Assembly (NCBI RefSeq): GCF_013299165.1
Contig: NZ_JAAFKD010000017.1
Coordinates: 86,487-150,486 of the forward strand
Direction: 5' to 3'
DNA from: Microcoleus sp. bin38.metabat.b11b12b14.051
GTDB lineage: Bacteria > Cyanobacteriota > Cyanobacteriia > Cyanobacteriales > Microcoleaceae
Length of the DNA: 64,000 nucleotides
The position numbers and the translations under genes are program-made. Under the pieces are notes generated by a model. That model was not told the origin of the DNA, did not search any database, and saw nothing but the letters and a program-made list of their open reading frames with translations. Each line of letters starts with the position of its first letter. Position 1 is the stretch's first letter. This document shows, one piece after another, positions 44,019 to 52,868 of the stretch.

Positions 44019-45857
44019 GTGAATAAACGGTGGAGAAACGCTGGACTGTACGCACTGCTGGCTATTGTAGTCATTGCCCTAGCCACGGCATTTTTTGACA
44101 AACAGCCCCCAAGTAGGGAAGTTTGGAAGTACAGCCAATTCATTCAGGAAGTCGAGAGCAAGAAAGTAGACAAAATAAATATCAGTTCCGATCGCAGCAA
44201 AGCTCTCGTAACGGCTCAAGACGGCAACAAGGTACTCGTCAACCTGCCGAACGACCCCGAACTGATCAACATTCTGACCAAGAATAACGTAGATATTTCA
44301 GTTCTGCCCCAAAACGACGAAGGCTTCTGGGTAAAGGCTCTCAGCAGCTTGTTCTTCCCAATCCTGCTGTTGGTAGGACTGTTTTTCCTGGTGCGGCGCG
44401 CCCAAAACGGGCCCGGCAACCAAGCCATGAACTTCGGCAAATCGAAAGCTAGAGTTCAAATGGAGCCTCAAACTCAGGTGACTTTCGGCGACGTAGCAGG
44501 CATCGAACAAGCCAAGCTAGAACTCGCCGAAGTCGTGGACTTCCTGAAAAATGCCGATCGCTTCACCGCAGTCGGAGCTAAAATCCCCAAGGGCGTGCTG
44601 CTAGTCGGCCCTCCCGGAACAGGCAAAACCTTGCTCGCTAAAGCAGTTGCTGGAGAAGCAGGCGTTCCTTTCTTCTCGATTTCCGGTTCGGAATTTGTGG
44701 AAATGTTCGTGGGTGTCGGTGCTTCCCGCGTCCGCGACTTGTTTGAACAAGCTAAAACAAACGCTCCTTGTATCGTATTTATTGATGAAATTGACGCGGT
44801 AGGCCGCCAGCGTGGCGCTGGTTTGGGCGGTGGTAACGACGAACGGGAACAAACCCTGAACCAGTTGTTGACCGAAATGGACGGTTTTGAGGGCAATACA
44901 GGGATCATTTTGATTGCTGCGACGAACCGCCCCGACGTGCTTGACGCTGCGCTGCTGCGCCCGGGCCGCTTCGATCGCCAAGTTGTGGTCGATCGCCCTG
45001 ATTTCTCTGGTCGCCTGGAAATTCTCAACGTTCACGCCCGCGGCAAAACCTTGTCGAAAGATGTGGACTTGGAAAAAATCGCCCGCCGCACACCCGGTTT
45101 CACAGGTGCGGATTTGGCTAACCTGCTGAACGAATCAGCAATTTTGGCCGCGCGCCGCAACTTGACCGAAGTCTCCATGGATGAAGTCAATGATGCGATC
45201 GATCGCGTGCTCGCAGGCCCAGAAAAGAAAGACCGCGTGATGAGCGAAAAGCGCAAAACCTTGGTAGCTTACCACGAAGCCGGTCACGCTTTAGTTGGCG
45301 CTTTGATGCCCGACTATGACCCCGTACAGAAAATCAGCATTATCCCCCGCGGCCGCGCTGGCGGTTTGACTTGGTTCACACCCAGCGAAGATCGCATGGA
45401 TTCTGGCTTGTATTCTCGCTCTTACTTGCAAAATCAAATGGCGGTAGCCTTGGGCGGCCGCATTGCTGAAGAGATTGTCTTCGGTGAAGAAGAAGTCACC
45501 ACTGGCGCTTCCAATGACTTGCAACAAGTGGCAAGAGTAGCACGGCAAATGGTGACTCGCTTCGGAATGAGCGATCGACTAGGCCCTGTAGCTCTCGGTC
45601 GCCAACAAGGAAATATGTTCATGGGTCGCGATATCATGGCCGAACGGGACTTTTCTGAAGAAACCGCAGCCACTATCGACGATGAAGTCCGCTTGTTGGT
45701 AGAGCAAGCTTACCGTCGCGCTAAAGATGTGCTGGTTGGTAACCGCCACGTCCTGAACGCCTTGGCAGATATGCTAGTTGACAAGGAAACTGTCGATGCT
45801 GACGAATTGCAAAATTTGTTGGCTAACAGCGATGTCAAGATGGCAACAATTGCCTAA
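44019..45857 (+). CDS. ftsH: ATP-dependent zinc metalloprotease FtsH
   Basis: The 612-residue protein has two membrane helices (about 8-25 and 107-126), an AAA+ ATPase with Walker A GPPGTGKT (197-204), Walker [10 protein letters not shown] (252-260) and second region of homology [20 protein letters not shown], and a peptidase domain with the zinc motif HEAGH (419-423). Cyanobacterial FtsH hexamers degrade damaged membrane proteins, notably photosystem II D1. Which of the four cyanobacterial isoforms this is cannot be stated with certainty, but length and sequence fit the FtsH2/FtsH1 group. The start is GTG at 44019, ten bases after AGGAGG. A terminator follows. Confidence 0.95.
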   Translation: MNKRWRNAGLYALLAIVVIALATAFFDKQPPSREVWKYSQFIQEVESKKVDKINISSDRSKALVTAQDGNKVLVNLPNDPELINILTKNNVDISVLPQNDEGFWVKALSSLFFPILLLVGLFFLVRRAQNGPGNQAMNFGKSKARVQMEPQTQVTFGDVAGIEQAKLELAEVVDFLKNADRFTAVGAKIPKGVLLVGPPGTGKTLLAKAVAGEAGVPFFSISGSEFVEMFVGVGASRVRDLFEQAKTNAPCIVFIDEIDAVGRQRGAGLGGGNDEREQTLNQLLTEMDGFEGNTGIILIAATNRPDVLDAALLRPGRFDRQVVVDRPDFSGRLEILNVHARGKTLSKDVDLEKIARRTPGFTGADLANLLNESAILAARRNLTEVSMDEVNDAIDRVLAGPEKKDRVMSEKRKTLVAYHEAGHALVGALMPDYDPVQKISIIPRGRAGGLTWFTPSEDRMDSGLYSRSYLQNQMAVALGGRIAEEIVFGEEEVTTGASNDLQQVARVARQMVTRFGMSDRLGPVALGRQQGNMFMGRDIMAERDFSEETAATIDDEVRLLVEQAYRRAKDVLVGNRHVLNALADMLVDKETVDADELQNLLANSDVKMATIA

Positions 45858-45931
45858 TTGATTTTTGATTTTAGACTTCGACTTCGCTCAGTCGAACGAT
45901 TTTTGATTTAATCTAAAGTTGGAAATCGGTA

Positions 45932-45976
45932 ATTGGGGTGGTTCTGGGATTGTCTGGAATCGCCCCGATTTTTTTT
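45932..45976 (+). terminator. Rho-independent terminator of ftsH
   Basis: ATTGGGGTGGTTCTGG and CTGGAATCGCCCCGAT form a 16-bp RNA stem with G-U pairs around GATTGT, followed by eight T residues. It lies 75 bp after the ftsH stop. Confidence 0.9.
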
Positions 45977-46059
45977 GTGGTGCGATCGGCTATTTCAGAT
46001 TGTTGTGTACTGCGATCTGGCGATCGCACTGTATCATTTTGATGTAACCGGACTTAATA

Positions 46060-46439
46060 TCACCCTTGGTAAACTTCTCGTCGGTGACGCACTTTACTAG
46101 ACAAGATTGCATAAATCTTTGATGAATACAGGAACCGCAGATGAAAAGAAGATGAACACAGATAAACGCAGATAGTTTCCAGATAATTTGTGAATGAATG
46201 CAATCTTGTCTACTGATATCGATCGTCTGGCTGTCGTCATCAATGGTGTATATTACCCTGTAATCGCCAACCCGAATTCGCCAGCCGTTTTTCTCCCCCT
46301 TTAACTTGAGACAGCCTGGGGGACGGGGCACAACTGCTAAAGCATTTATCTGGGGATAAATGCGACTGCTGATTTCAACGGGCAGAGCATCCAGGTCTTT
46401 TTGAGCCGAACGTGCAGTAATGACCAAGTAATCAGACAT
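46060..46439 (-). pseudogene. RelE/ParE-type toxin gene interrupted by a miniature element
   Basis: The N-terminal 76 residues (MSDYLVITARSAQKDLDAL, then LKGEKNGWRIRVGDYRVIYT and IDDDSQTIDIS) match RelE/ParE toxins of about 88 residues. At that point a 115-bp inverted-repeat element is inserted. On its far side the lost C-terminus resumes in another frame as KVRHRREVYQG and a stop (46062-46060), the usual ending with its conserved Arg and Tyr. Translation through the element gives a 149-residue product (stop at 45990) with a foreign, hydrophobic tail. Catalytic residues near the C-terminus are lost, so the toxin is probably inactive. It overlaps the antitoxin gene by 8 bp. Confidence 0.9.
46098..46212. 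mobile_element. Miniature inverted-repeat element inserted in the toxin gene
   Basis: TAGACAAGATTGCAT (46098-46112) and ATGCAATCTTGTCTA (46198-46212) are perfect 15-bp inverted repeats. Reading the terminal TA as a duplicated target gives a 111-bp element with TA target duplication, as in IS630/Tc1-mariner-type MITEs. The interior contains GGAACCGCAGATG and AACACAGATAAACGCAGAT, the dispersed repeat also present at 5468-5509. No coding capacity. Confidence 0.88.
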
Positions 46440-46749
46440 TCAACATACCCTTTTTCTCAAGCTGGCGCTTAACTTCTTCCCAGGGAACTCTTGGTTCATC
46501 TTTTCTAGATTCAATAGTCAAAGAGTCATAAACATCCTCCCAGAGTTCGCCGTGCTTCTCGAATTCAAGCACCACTGCAATCTTTTCGCCTTCGCCGTCA
46601 ACTAAAAACTGAAAGTCGATCGGTTCGCCACATTCAGCCAACACGTCAACCCAAAATTCGCTATGTTCTTTGAGGTCAACAATTGCAGCGGTTTTGTTGC
46701 CTTCATTGTCGGTTAAAAACTGAACGCCGCGCATATTGTAGTTTGGCAT
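46432..46749 (-). CDS. Antitoxin-like small protein with two internal repeats
   Basis: The 105-residue acidic protein has two similar halves, each with a V/F-Q-FL-x-D-x-EG strand pair followed by a helix ending EFWVDVL or ELWEDVY, and a basic-acidic tail (WEEVKRQLEKKGML). Its position, overlapping the RelE/ParE toxin start by 8 bp, identifies it as the partner antitoxin of a family common in cyanobacteria. ATG 46749 gives MPNYNMRGVQF; an in-frame ATG at 46815 would overlap the divergent KDPG aldolase gene and is rejected. As the toxin is broken, the antitoxin may persist only as a relic or autoregulator. Confidence 0.82.
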   Translation of the reverse strand: MPNYNMRGVQFLTDNEGNKTAAIVDLKEHSEFWVDVLAECGEPIDFQFLVDGEGEKIAVVLEFEKHGELWEDVYDSLTIESRKDEPRVPWEEVKRQLEKKGMLNV

Positions 46750-46803
46750 ATATTTAATTTTGTAATGTGTACTAAAATTATATGCGAGAGAGAATGAGTT
46801 AGC

Positions 46804-47442
46804 ATGAATCATCAATCTTGGTTGACACTACTAAAAAAACACCGCGCGATCGCCGTCATCCGTTCCTCCGACAAAGAAGTCGCTTGGCAAATGGCATCAG
46901 CAGTAGCAGCAGGCGGAATTCAGTTTATAGAAATTACTTGGAACACCCACAAAGCGCCTGAATTAATTGCCGAACTCCGCTCCGAATTCCCTACTTTTAG
47001 TATTGGTACCGGCACTTTATTAAACTTAGAACAGTTGCAGCAAGCCATAGATTGCGGCGCTCAATTCTTGTTTACTCCCCACACCGATGTAACGATGATT
47101 CAAGCAGCAGTTGATGCCGGAGTGCCGATCGTCCCCGGTGCTTTTTCTCCCACAGAGATTATGGCAGCCTGGGAAGCGGGGGCTACCTGCGTCAAAGTAT
47201 TTCCGATATCCGGTTTGGGAGGTGCGGCTTACCTGAGGAGCCTGCAAGGCCCTCTGAGCGGGATTCCTTTGATTCCCACGGGCGGGGTGACGCTAGAAAA
47301 TGCCAAGGTATTTATTGACGCTGGGGCGATCGCCGTTGGTTTGGCCGGAGACTTATTTCCCAAACACTTAGTGCAAGATCGAGATTGGGGGGCGATCGTT
47401 CAAATTGCCAAAACTCTTACTCAAAACTTAACAACTTGTTAA
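46804..47442 (+). CDS. eda: KDPG/KHG aldolase (bifunctional 2-keto-3-deoxy-6-phosphogluconate aldolase)
   Basis: The 212-residue class I aldolase has the TIM-barrel pattern of Eda: IAVIRSSDKEVAWQMASAV, FIEITWNTHKAPELI with the catalytic Glu, IGTGTLLNLEQLQQAID, and CVKVFPISGLGG where the Lys forms the Schiff base. It cleaves KDPG to pyruvate and glyceraldehyde 3-phosphate in the Entner-Doudoroff route that cyanobacteria are known to use, or retro-aldol cleaves 4-hydroxy-2-oxoglutarate. The length is normal and the start is ATG 46804. It diverges from the antitoxin gene with 54 bp between. Confidence 0.92.
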   Translation: MNHQSWLTLLKKHRAIAVIRSSDKEVAWQMASAVAAGGIQFIEITWNTHKAPELIAELRSEFPTFSIGTGTLLNLEQLQQAIDCGAQFLFTPHTDVTMIQAAVDAGVPIVPGAFSPTEIMAAWEAGATCVKVFPISGLGGAAYLRSLQGPLSGIPLIPTGGVTLENAKVFIDAGAIAVGLAGDLFPKHLVQDRDWGAIVQIAKTLTQNLTTC

Positions 47443-47556
47443 GCCCTCTTTCCCAATTTAAAATCTATAATCTACAATCTAAAATAGTACCTGGTGTGAA
47501 AGTTTACCAAACTCAAATCTCAAATCTCAAATCTCAAATCGTTCTGGGTGTGAGGA

Positions 47557-48078
47557 ATGAACAACATTATTAAATCTACTTACTTGCGTCGTGCTGGAAC
47601 TTTCTGTGCTGGCTGCGTCTTAACAGTTGCGGCATTCTGCGGCGGGCTTGCTCCAGCATTTGCAGCCGAACAACACAACACAATTGCCAATAGAATTATG
47701 CAGTTGCAGCAATCCAGCCAGCGCTGGATTGAAATTGATTTGTCTAGACAAAAATTAATAGCATGGGAAGGAAATAAACCAGTTTATGCGGTGAATATTT
47801 CCAGCGGCAAATCATCGACTCCCACCCGCACGGGAACCTTTGCCGTTCAAACCAAATATCGCGTTGCTAGAATGACTGGGGATGATTACGATGTGCCGGA
47901 CGTTCCCTATACAATGTATTACGACGGCGGTAATGCAATTCACGGCGCTTACTGGCACAATTTGTTTGGCAATCCCGTCACTCACGGCTGCACCAATGTA
48001 GCGGTAAATCACGCTAAATGGTTGTTCAACTGGGCCTCGGTGGGGACGCCTGTGGTGGTGCACAAATCGGAGATTTAA
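47557..48078 (+). CDS. Exported L,D-transpeptidase (YkuD family)
   Basis: The 173-residue protein has a signal peptide (residues 1-36; cleavage likely after AFA) and a YkuD domain (about 56-172) with IEIDLSRQKLIAWEG, SSGKSSTPTRTG and the catalytic HGCTNV, nucleophile C145 and H143. Such enzymes make 3-3 cross-links in peptidoglycan or attach proteins to it. The domain is close to the minimal size. GAGGA (47552-47556) touches the ATG, rather close for a ribosome-binding site. Followed by a five-unit hairpin repeat array. Confidence 0.92.
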   Translation: MNNIIKSTYLRRAGTFCAGCVLTVAAFCGGLAPAFAAEQHNTIANRIMQLQQSSQRWIEIDLSRQKLIAWEGNKPVYAVNISSGKSSTPTRTGTFAVQTKYRVARMTGDDYDVPDVPYTMYYDGGNAIHGAYWHNLFGNPVTHGCTNVAVNHAKWLFNWASVGTPVVVHKSEI

Positions 48079-48082
48079 CTAC

Positions 48083-48397
48083 AGGTTCGTAGTGAGGACT
48101 TTAGTCCGCAAAAAAAGAAAGGACTGAAGTCCTCACTACGAACCTGTGTTTGTAGTGAGGACTTTAGTCCGCAAAAAAAGAAAGGACTGAAGTCCTCACT
48201 ACGAACCTGTGTTTGTAGTGAGGACTTTAGTCCGCAAGAAAAGAAAGGACTGAAGTCCTCACTACGAACCTGTGTTTGTAGTGAGGACTTTAGTCCGCAA
48301 AAAAAGAAAGGACTGAAGTCCTCACTACGAACCTGTGTTTGTAGTGAGGACTTTAGTCCGCAAAAAAAGAAAGGACTGAAGTCCTCACTACGAACCT
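48083..48397. repeat. 63-bp tandem array of GTAGTGAGGACTTTAGTCC hairpins, five units
   Basis: The GTAGTGAGG core occurs at 48089, 48152, 48215, 48278 and 48341, an exact 63-bp period. Each unit is itself a full inverted repeat: GTAGTGAGGACTTTAGTCC, a poly-A loop (CGCAAAAAAAGAAA), and GGACTGAAGTCCTCACTAC. The array fills the gap between convergent genes (L,D-transpeptidase and Hsp70). The near-identity of units points to recent amplification. Confidence 0.96.
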
Positions 48398-48414
48398 ATA
48401 ATTACCAACACATC

Positions 48415-50004
48415 TTAACTTAGCTGCACTACTGGCCTATCCTCTAACAACGTTTCATTGGTCAACAAATCTTCAACAGTAATCCGCAAAAATCGCTGTT
48501 CGTCAACCCGGAAGAAGATTTTGACCCGATCGCTCCCCGGATACCCAGGTGGCGTCAATTGCGCGATACTGCGAGCTCCGTCTTTGTCATTTAGCGCTTG
48601 TACCGATGTTTCGCCCGCGATTTGGCGAGTAATTAGCCTGTCGCCGTCAAAATAAATCTCCGTGCCGCCAGTTTCCGCTCCCAATTCGCCGATAATTAAT
48701 TCTATGCTGGGCTGATTTTCTAAAGAAGCTCCCAAGACTAATTCTACCGGCTCGCTCATTGGGTAAGACTGACCGGATTTAATTAAACTGTGCCAACTGT
48801 GGCAATTGTCACGGCGGTTCCAGTAGCGAATGCCGTAACTGTGATAAAGAAAATCTTTGATTTCTACGCCTTGACTCAATTGTAGAGCACCTTGGGCGAT
48901 CGCCTCAAACGGTTTGTCGCACCGAATCTTTGCCGGATCGAAATATTGCTGCACCCAACGCTGCACCGCAGGAATTTGGACTGTACCGCCCACAAGCAAA
49001 ACTGCATCGATATCGCCAATTTCTAAGCCTTGACGCCGCGCTTGCTGCAATACTTGATTCATGCACTCGTCGAGGTTCTCAAAAAACTGATGTTCGGCGA
49101 GGATAGATTCAAAGCCATCTCGATCTAATTCTAATTCGTAACTCTCAAAATTTTCATCATCGAAATAAACCTCAACCGCCTTATTTACCAAAGATAACTG
49201 AATCTTTAACCGTTCTGCCAATCTCGCCGTAATCGGAGATTTTGTCAATCCTTTTGTTTTGACAAAATAGTCAACCAGCCAATTATCAATATCAGAACCG
49301 CCCAAATTTTGTCCCGCTTTAGCCAAAACCCGGGCAACTTTTGCCTTTTGGGCGGAAGATTGGGCCAATAACTTCTCGCCCCATTTGAGTAGAAAACCCA
49401 GGGGTTTTTTGTTACCGCTACTCTCTGGCCGCACCAAGGAAAGATCCAGAGTGCCACCGCCGAAATCAATCACTAATAGAATGGAGCGATCGGCTAAACC
49501 ATAACCCAAAGCAGCCGCCGTCGGTTCGTCCAACATCCGCACCTGTTCTACTTGCAGAGATTCAGAAACTTTACCCAGCCAATGGCGGTAAGCTTCAAAA
49601 CTATCTACCGGCACAGTAAACACCAAAGAATCTATCGACAAAGGCAATTCGCGAATTGACCTGACAATTTCGCTCAAATACCACTCACCTACTCGTTGAA
49701 AATCAACCATTTGCCCGTCCAGTTCCGGGACAAAACCCTGAACAGAAGTGCCGATCCCCCGCTTAAAATTCCGAAAAAACCGAGAATTTCCACTCAGATC
49801 GAGACCTTTGTCGCGGACTTGCTGACCCAGTAAGACTTTACTTTGAGCAGCGTCCTCAACGTAGAGCAAACTGGGAATTAAGGGTGGAGTTTGAACCGAG
49901 ATTGCCGACAATCCCGGTAATTTCAAAGTTTCCGGCTGCTGGAGGGCCTGATTCCAGCGAGCGACGACAGTGTTGCTAGTTCCAAAGTCAATTGCGATCG
50001 CCAT
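48415..50004 (-). CDS. Hsp70-family (DnaK-like) protein, non-canonical
   Basis: The 529-residue protein has an Hsp70 ATPase domain: phosphate loop IAIDFGTSNTVVARWN, LDEPTAAALGYGL, the second phosphate loop LVIDFGGGTLDLSL (about 176-189) and LLVGGTVQIPAVQRWVQ. The substrate-binding part is short and beta-rich (about 395-525), with no helical lid and no EEVD-type tail, unlike DnaK (about 630). It is therefore a divergent Hsp70/HscC-like chaperone with unknown clients. The gene is monocistronic and convergent with the L,D-transpeptidase gene across the hairpin array. Confidence 0.88.
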   Translation of the reverse strand: MAIAIDFGTSNTVVARWNQALQQPETLKLPGLSAISVQTPPLIPSLLYVEDAAQSKVLLGQQVRDKGLDLSGNSRFFRNFKRGIGTSVQGFVPELDGQMVDFQRVGEWYLSEIVRSIRELPLSIDSLVFTVPVDSFEAYRHWLGKVSESLQVEQVRMLDEPTAAALGYGLADRSILLVIDFGGGTLDLSLVRPESSGNKKPLGFLLKWGEKLLAQSSAQKAKVARVLAKAGQNLGGSDIDNWLVDYFVKTKGLTKSPITARLAERLKIQLSLVNKAVEVYFDDENFESYELELDRDGFESILAEHQFFENLDECMNQVLQQARRQGLEIGDIDAVLLVGGTVQIPAVQRWVQQYFDPAKIRCDKPFEAIAQGALQLSQGVEIKDFLYHSYGIRYWNRRDNCHSWHSLIKSGQSYPMSEPVELVLGASLENQPSIELIIGELGAETGGTEIYFDGDRLITRQIAGETSVQALNDKDGARSIAQLTPPGYPGSDRVKIFFRVDEQRFLRITVEDLLTNETLLEDRPVVQLS

Positions 50005-50369
50005 TTAGCCAAAACACAGCTACTAATGATTAAATCATCTTATGGTATTTGCAGTCGCAAATGCAAACAAATGCTCAAAATGTTCTTGCACGAACATTTG
50101 GCTGCAACCAAAACTGTTTGAGTAAAGGAGCCTGCCATTTTGTGCAACTGCACATTCTGCGATGCCAAAAATGCCAGCCACTTATATAAGCGGCACAAAA
50201 CTGACAGCATTTGAGATTTGAGATTTTAGATATGAATAACTGACTGCATCAGAATTGCAGGCTTGCTTGGCTTTGCATTCTTTTGAAAAGCTGGTATCGC
50301 CTGTTGTTAGCAGCGGTCAAGCTTTTACCTTTGATGTCAATCCAATTTTACAACGAAGCGTAAAAAATA
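50005..50369. promoter_or_regulatory. 365-bp divergent intergenic region
   Basis: No gene is evident between the Hsp70-family gene (minus) and the CPBP protease gene (plus). TTTGCAGTCGCAAATGCAAA near 50048-50067 contains a small inverted repeat (TTTGCAGTCGCAAA) that could be a protein-binding site. Promoters for both genes should lie here; I cannot place them. Confidence 0.45.
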
Positions 50370-51056
50370 ATGCTAGACACGGGCGATCGCTTCACAGCAC
50401 TATCGGCTCTCGCACTGCTTGTCCCGGCTGCAAGCATTGGCTCCTTAGCAGCATTGTCTGTTACTGGAAGCTGGGGACAACCACTGTCGGCGTTGTGTCA
50501 AGTTTGGTTGCTGGTTTTCCCGATCGCCTGGTCTGTTTTAGTCGATCGACAAAAACTGCATTTATCTCTCCCCAAGCGCCGAGAATTGCTCGCTGGAGCC
50601 ATTTGGGGAATATTCATGTTTGCAGTAATTGTGGGTATTTACAGCCTTTTCGGTCAGCACTGGATCGATCCTGTAGCTGCCAAACAAAAAGCGCAGCAAT
50701 TAGGTATTAACAGCCATAATATTTACTTAATAATTGAAGCATATTTTGTGCTAATTAACTCACTAATTGAAGAATTTACTTGGCGGTGGTTTGTCTGCAA
50801 CAAATGCCAGATTCTGATACCGGGAAAACCCGCCATATTTCTCAGTTCGCTATTGTTCACGCTCCACCACATTTTGGTAATTGCAGCCTACAGCGACTGG
50901 CGCGCAGTGATTTTAGGCTCATTCGCTGTCTGGGGAGCCGGGATAATTTGGTCGCAGTGTTATCTGACTTACCGTTCGCTGTGGCCTAGTTATATCAGCC
51001 ACGCGATCGCAGATTTAGCCCTGGCAATTATTGCTTGGCAAATCCTCTTTAACTAG
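50370..51056 (+). CDS. CPBP-family intramembrane glutamic protease (CAAX/Abi type)
   Basis: The 228-residue membrane protein has about six hydrophobic segments and the three motifs of the family: EEFTWR (E134, E135, R139), H166-H167 in LFTLHHILV, and H211 in YISHAIADL. These form the active site of Rce1-type glutamic proteases. Bacterial members process or protect against bacteriocin-like peptides, or regulate other proteins; the substrate here is unknown. No bacteriocin gene adjoins. The ATG at 50370 follows AAAAAATA with no clear ribosome-binding site. Confidence 0.88.
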   Translation: MLDTGDRFTALSALALLVPAASIGSLAALSVTGSWGQPLSALCQVWLLVFPIAWSVLVDRQKLHLSLPKRRELLAGAIWGIFMFAVIVGIYSLFGQHWIDPVAAKQKAQQLGINSHNIYLIIEAYFVLINSLIEEFTWRWFVCNKCQILIPGKPAIFLSSLLFTLHHILVIAAYSDWRAVILGSFAVWGAGIIWSQCYLTYRSLWPSYISHAIADLALAIIAWQILFN

Positions 51057-51234
51057 CTGCTATCTCAGCTACTACCGCTGCCAATTTATTCATAAAATTT
51101 GACCCTTCCAATCGTTCTCGCGACTAATATCTCTCCCCGCAATCTGACAAAAATTATTAGTAATTGCCAGTCCCAAAACCGCATCGCTACTGTAAGTGAT
51201 ATCGTGTCCAGATTAACGCACACACGGATCGGTG

Positions 51235-51273
51235 CGCCCGAAAGTCGGTAGCCCCAGAGCCGACTTTCGGGCG
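51235..51273. repeat. CGCCCGAAAGTCGG perfect hairpin
   Basis: A 14-bp arm (CGCCCGAAAGTCGG) and its exact complement (CCGACTTTCGGGCG) flank TAGCCCCAGAG. No T tract follows, so a terminator role is uncertain. It is probably another dispersed hairpin. Confidence 0.8.
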
Positions 51274-51349
51274 TACTACAAACGATTTTTGCGATGGTAA
51301 TCGAGCCCAGATGATATCAGAGGAGTGTCGCTGACAGGGCTTTTGAAGC

Positions 51350-51402
51350 ACAGGTGGCGCCCCCCGGCGGGCGCAATGCCCCTGCCGGGGGGCGCTACCT
51401 GT
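51350..51402. repeat. GC-rich 53-bp inverted repeat
   Basis: ACAGGTGGCGCCCCCCGGC pairs with GCCGGGGGGCGCTACCTGT (one mismatch) around a GGGCGCAATGCCCCT core. It is strongly GC-rich and ends 5 bp before the stop of the small membrane-protein frame on the minus strand. Confidence 0.85.
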
Positions 51403-51406
51403 CCTT

Positions 51407-51679
51407 CTAAATTGTCAACTGCGACAAGGTATCTGTCCCCGTAGCTGCCGTTGATGCTTTCCGCCGCAGCGGCAACTGTTGGCTGGGATTCATGCTGGCT
51501 GTACTGGAATTTTGACTGACGCTCGGCCACACTTGAAGGTTCCTTCGTTCGCACTTGGAGATGCTTTGGGTTAAGCCATCTGCTTTTAATTCTAAGTTTT
51601 GTGGCGCTGGCGATAGAATCACGAACCATATCGCTGAAACCATCGCCAGCACAACTCCCAAGAGTACGCCGATGGTCAT
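51407..51679 (-). CDS. Small single-membrane-helix protein, hypothetical
   Basis: The 90-residue frame starts MTIGVLLGVVLAMVSAIWFV, a clear membrane helix or signal anchor at residues 2-22, followed by a polar Ser/Gln/Thr-rich stretch with one CERRN motif. I do not recognise a family. Support is limited to the well-placed hydrophobic N-terminus, a plausible promoter region upstream (51700-51800), and absence of any other gene nearby. A GC-rich hairpin lies just beyond the stop and could end its transcript. Confidence 0.5.
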   Translation of the reverse strand: MTIGVLLGVVLAMVSAIWFVILSPAPQNLELKADGLTQSISKCERRNLQVWPSVSQNSSTASMNPSQQLPLRRKASTAATGTDTLSQLTI

Positions 51680-52868
51680 CGAAAATCCTAAACTTAAGAA
51701 AAATGATTTTTTCTTAACATAATTTTTTTATAAGCGAGCTGCTTTGATACGTACCGCTAAGCTGTGGCTGCTGCTTAAAAGTCAAGGTTGGTTCGATTTA
51801 TGGCATTGTACCCTAAGTATTTCTTCGATATTTACACGCTGATTAGATTATTTGCGAAATTTTGTTTTTACGGTAATTACTTAGACAGGACTCGCGGGCG
51901 CTACAGGTAGTCTACCCAGAAGTAGCGGTCGCTTTTTCACACTGTTTCCGGGGATCGCCCTTGATTTAAAAATTTAAAACACACCAGCCAATTAAATTTT
52001 TACTGGGGAATTTGTATCTTCTGTACTGCAATCGATCGACATAATTTTCCAACAGTCTCTGAGGCATCAACCTGGTGTTGCATACTTCAGCGACCAGGGA
52101 CAGCGAGGGATAGTTTAAAAACCTAGTTTATTCCATAATTGGCGCGTTCAGGACTTTATTCCCGCGATCCTATGTTTTTTAGCGAGCACTCCTGTGTACA
52201 GCTTTGATTGAATTACATCTATAAATTATACTTAGATTAAGTATTTAAAATTTCTTTTTATTAGGTTATAGAATCAAACAATCTATCAAGATATGCTATT
52301 TATCTGTGTCTTAATATAACCCAAAGATAGTAGTTTTAGTTGATATTTATCAGCTTTTAAGTTCAATCAATAAAAAATATATGTACGATATTCATCAAAC
52401 GATATCTTGTTACCTGTGCTACATTTGGTTTCCCAAACTATTTACCTTGACAATATTCACCACGACCACAAAGGCTGGGTAATTTCCGGTTTCCCGTACA
52501 TACCCGGCTGTAGGATAAGCAAGTGCTGTTATGCTAGACAGGAAGTGTTGTCTAGTTTGCTGTTTGGCGCTAAAAAGTTAGTGTTTAATCAGGGGTCTGC
52601 CTTGAGGAATAAATTGCACCACCTGGTAAATTTATCCCTACAGGAACTGTTTTACCCTCGCATCAATCGTTATTATCAGTTCAATGACAGCGAAGTTATG
52701 GTCGATCGATACTGGGTTGTTCCCAACACTTACCAGGTTTGATTCATTCTACGTACACACAAGGAAAGCGGTAATTAATATTCACCCGCCCCTCTTTCCT
52801 GTCAGGCTCTAAAACCAGCGCTCCTGGCAGCGCCAAAACCGAGTCGGAGTCTTCAGCGGGACTTAAAA
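51680..52868. other. About 1.2 kb without a convincing gene, upstream of the exopolysaccharide cluster
   Basis: The part 52190-52420 is strongly AT-rich and probably contains the promoter of the glycosyltransferase cluster. A frame of 111 codons (52407-52742) is open but has no start context, domain or codon signature I trust. GCGGGCGCTACAGGTAGTCTACC near 51896-51918 contains a small inverted repeat. The long leader is a candidate for a regulatory RNA or long 5' untranslated region, not demonstrable here. Confidence 0.4.

Noticed and set aside
43688-44143. Minus-strand frame of 151 codons overlapping the ftsH start
   Set aside because: It runs across the ribosome-binding site and first codons of ftsH and matches nothing recognisable.
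45990-46439. An intact 149-residue toxin
   Set aside because: The last half is encoded by an inserted inverted-repeat element, and the true toxin C-terminus is found in another frame beyond it.
52407-52742. 111-codon plus-strand frame
   Set aside because: Non-ATG start, no recognisable domain and composition unlike neighbouring genes.
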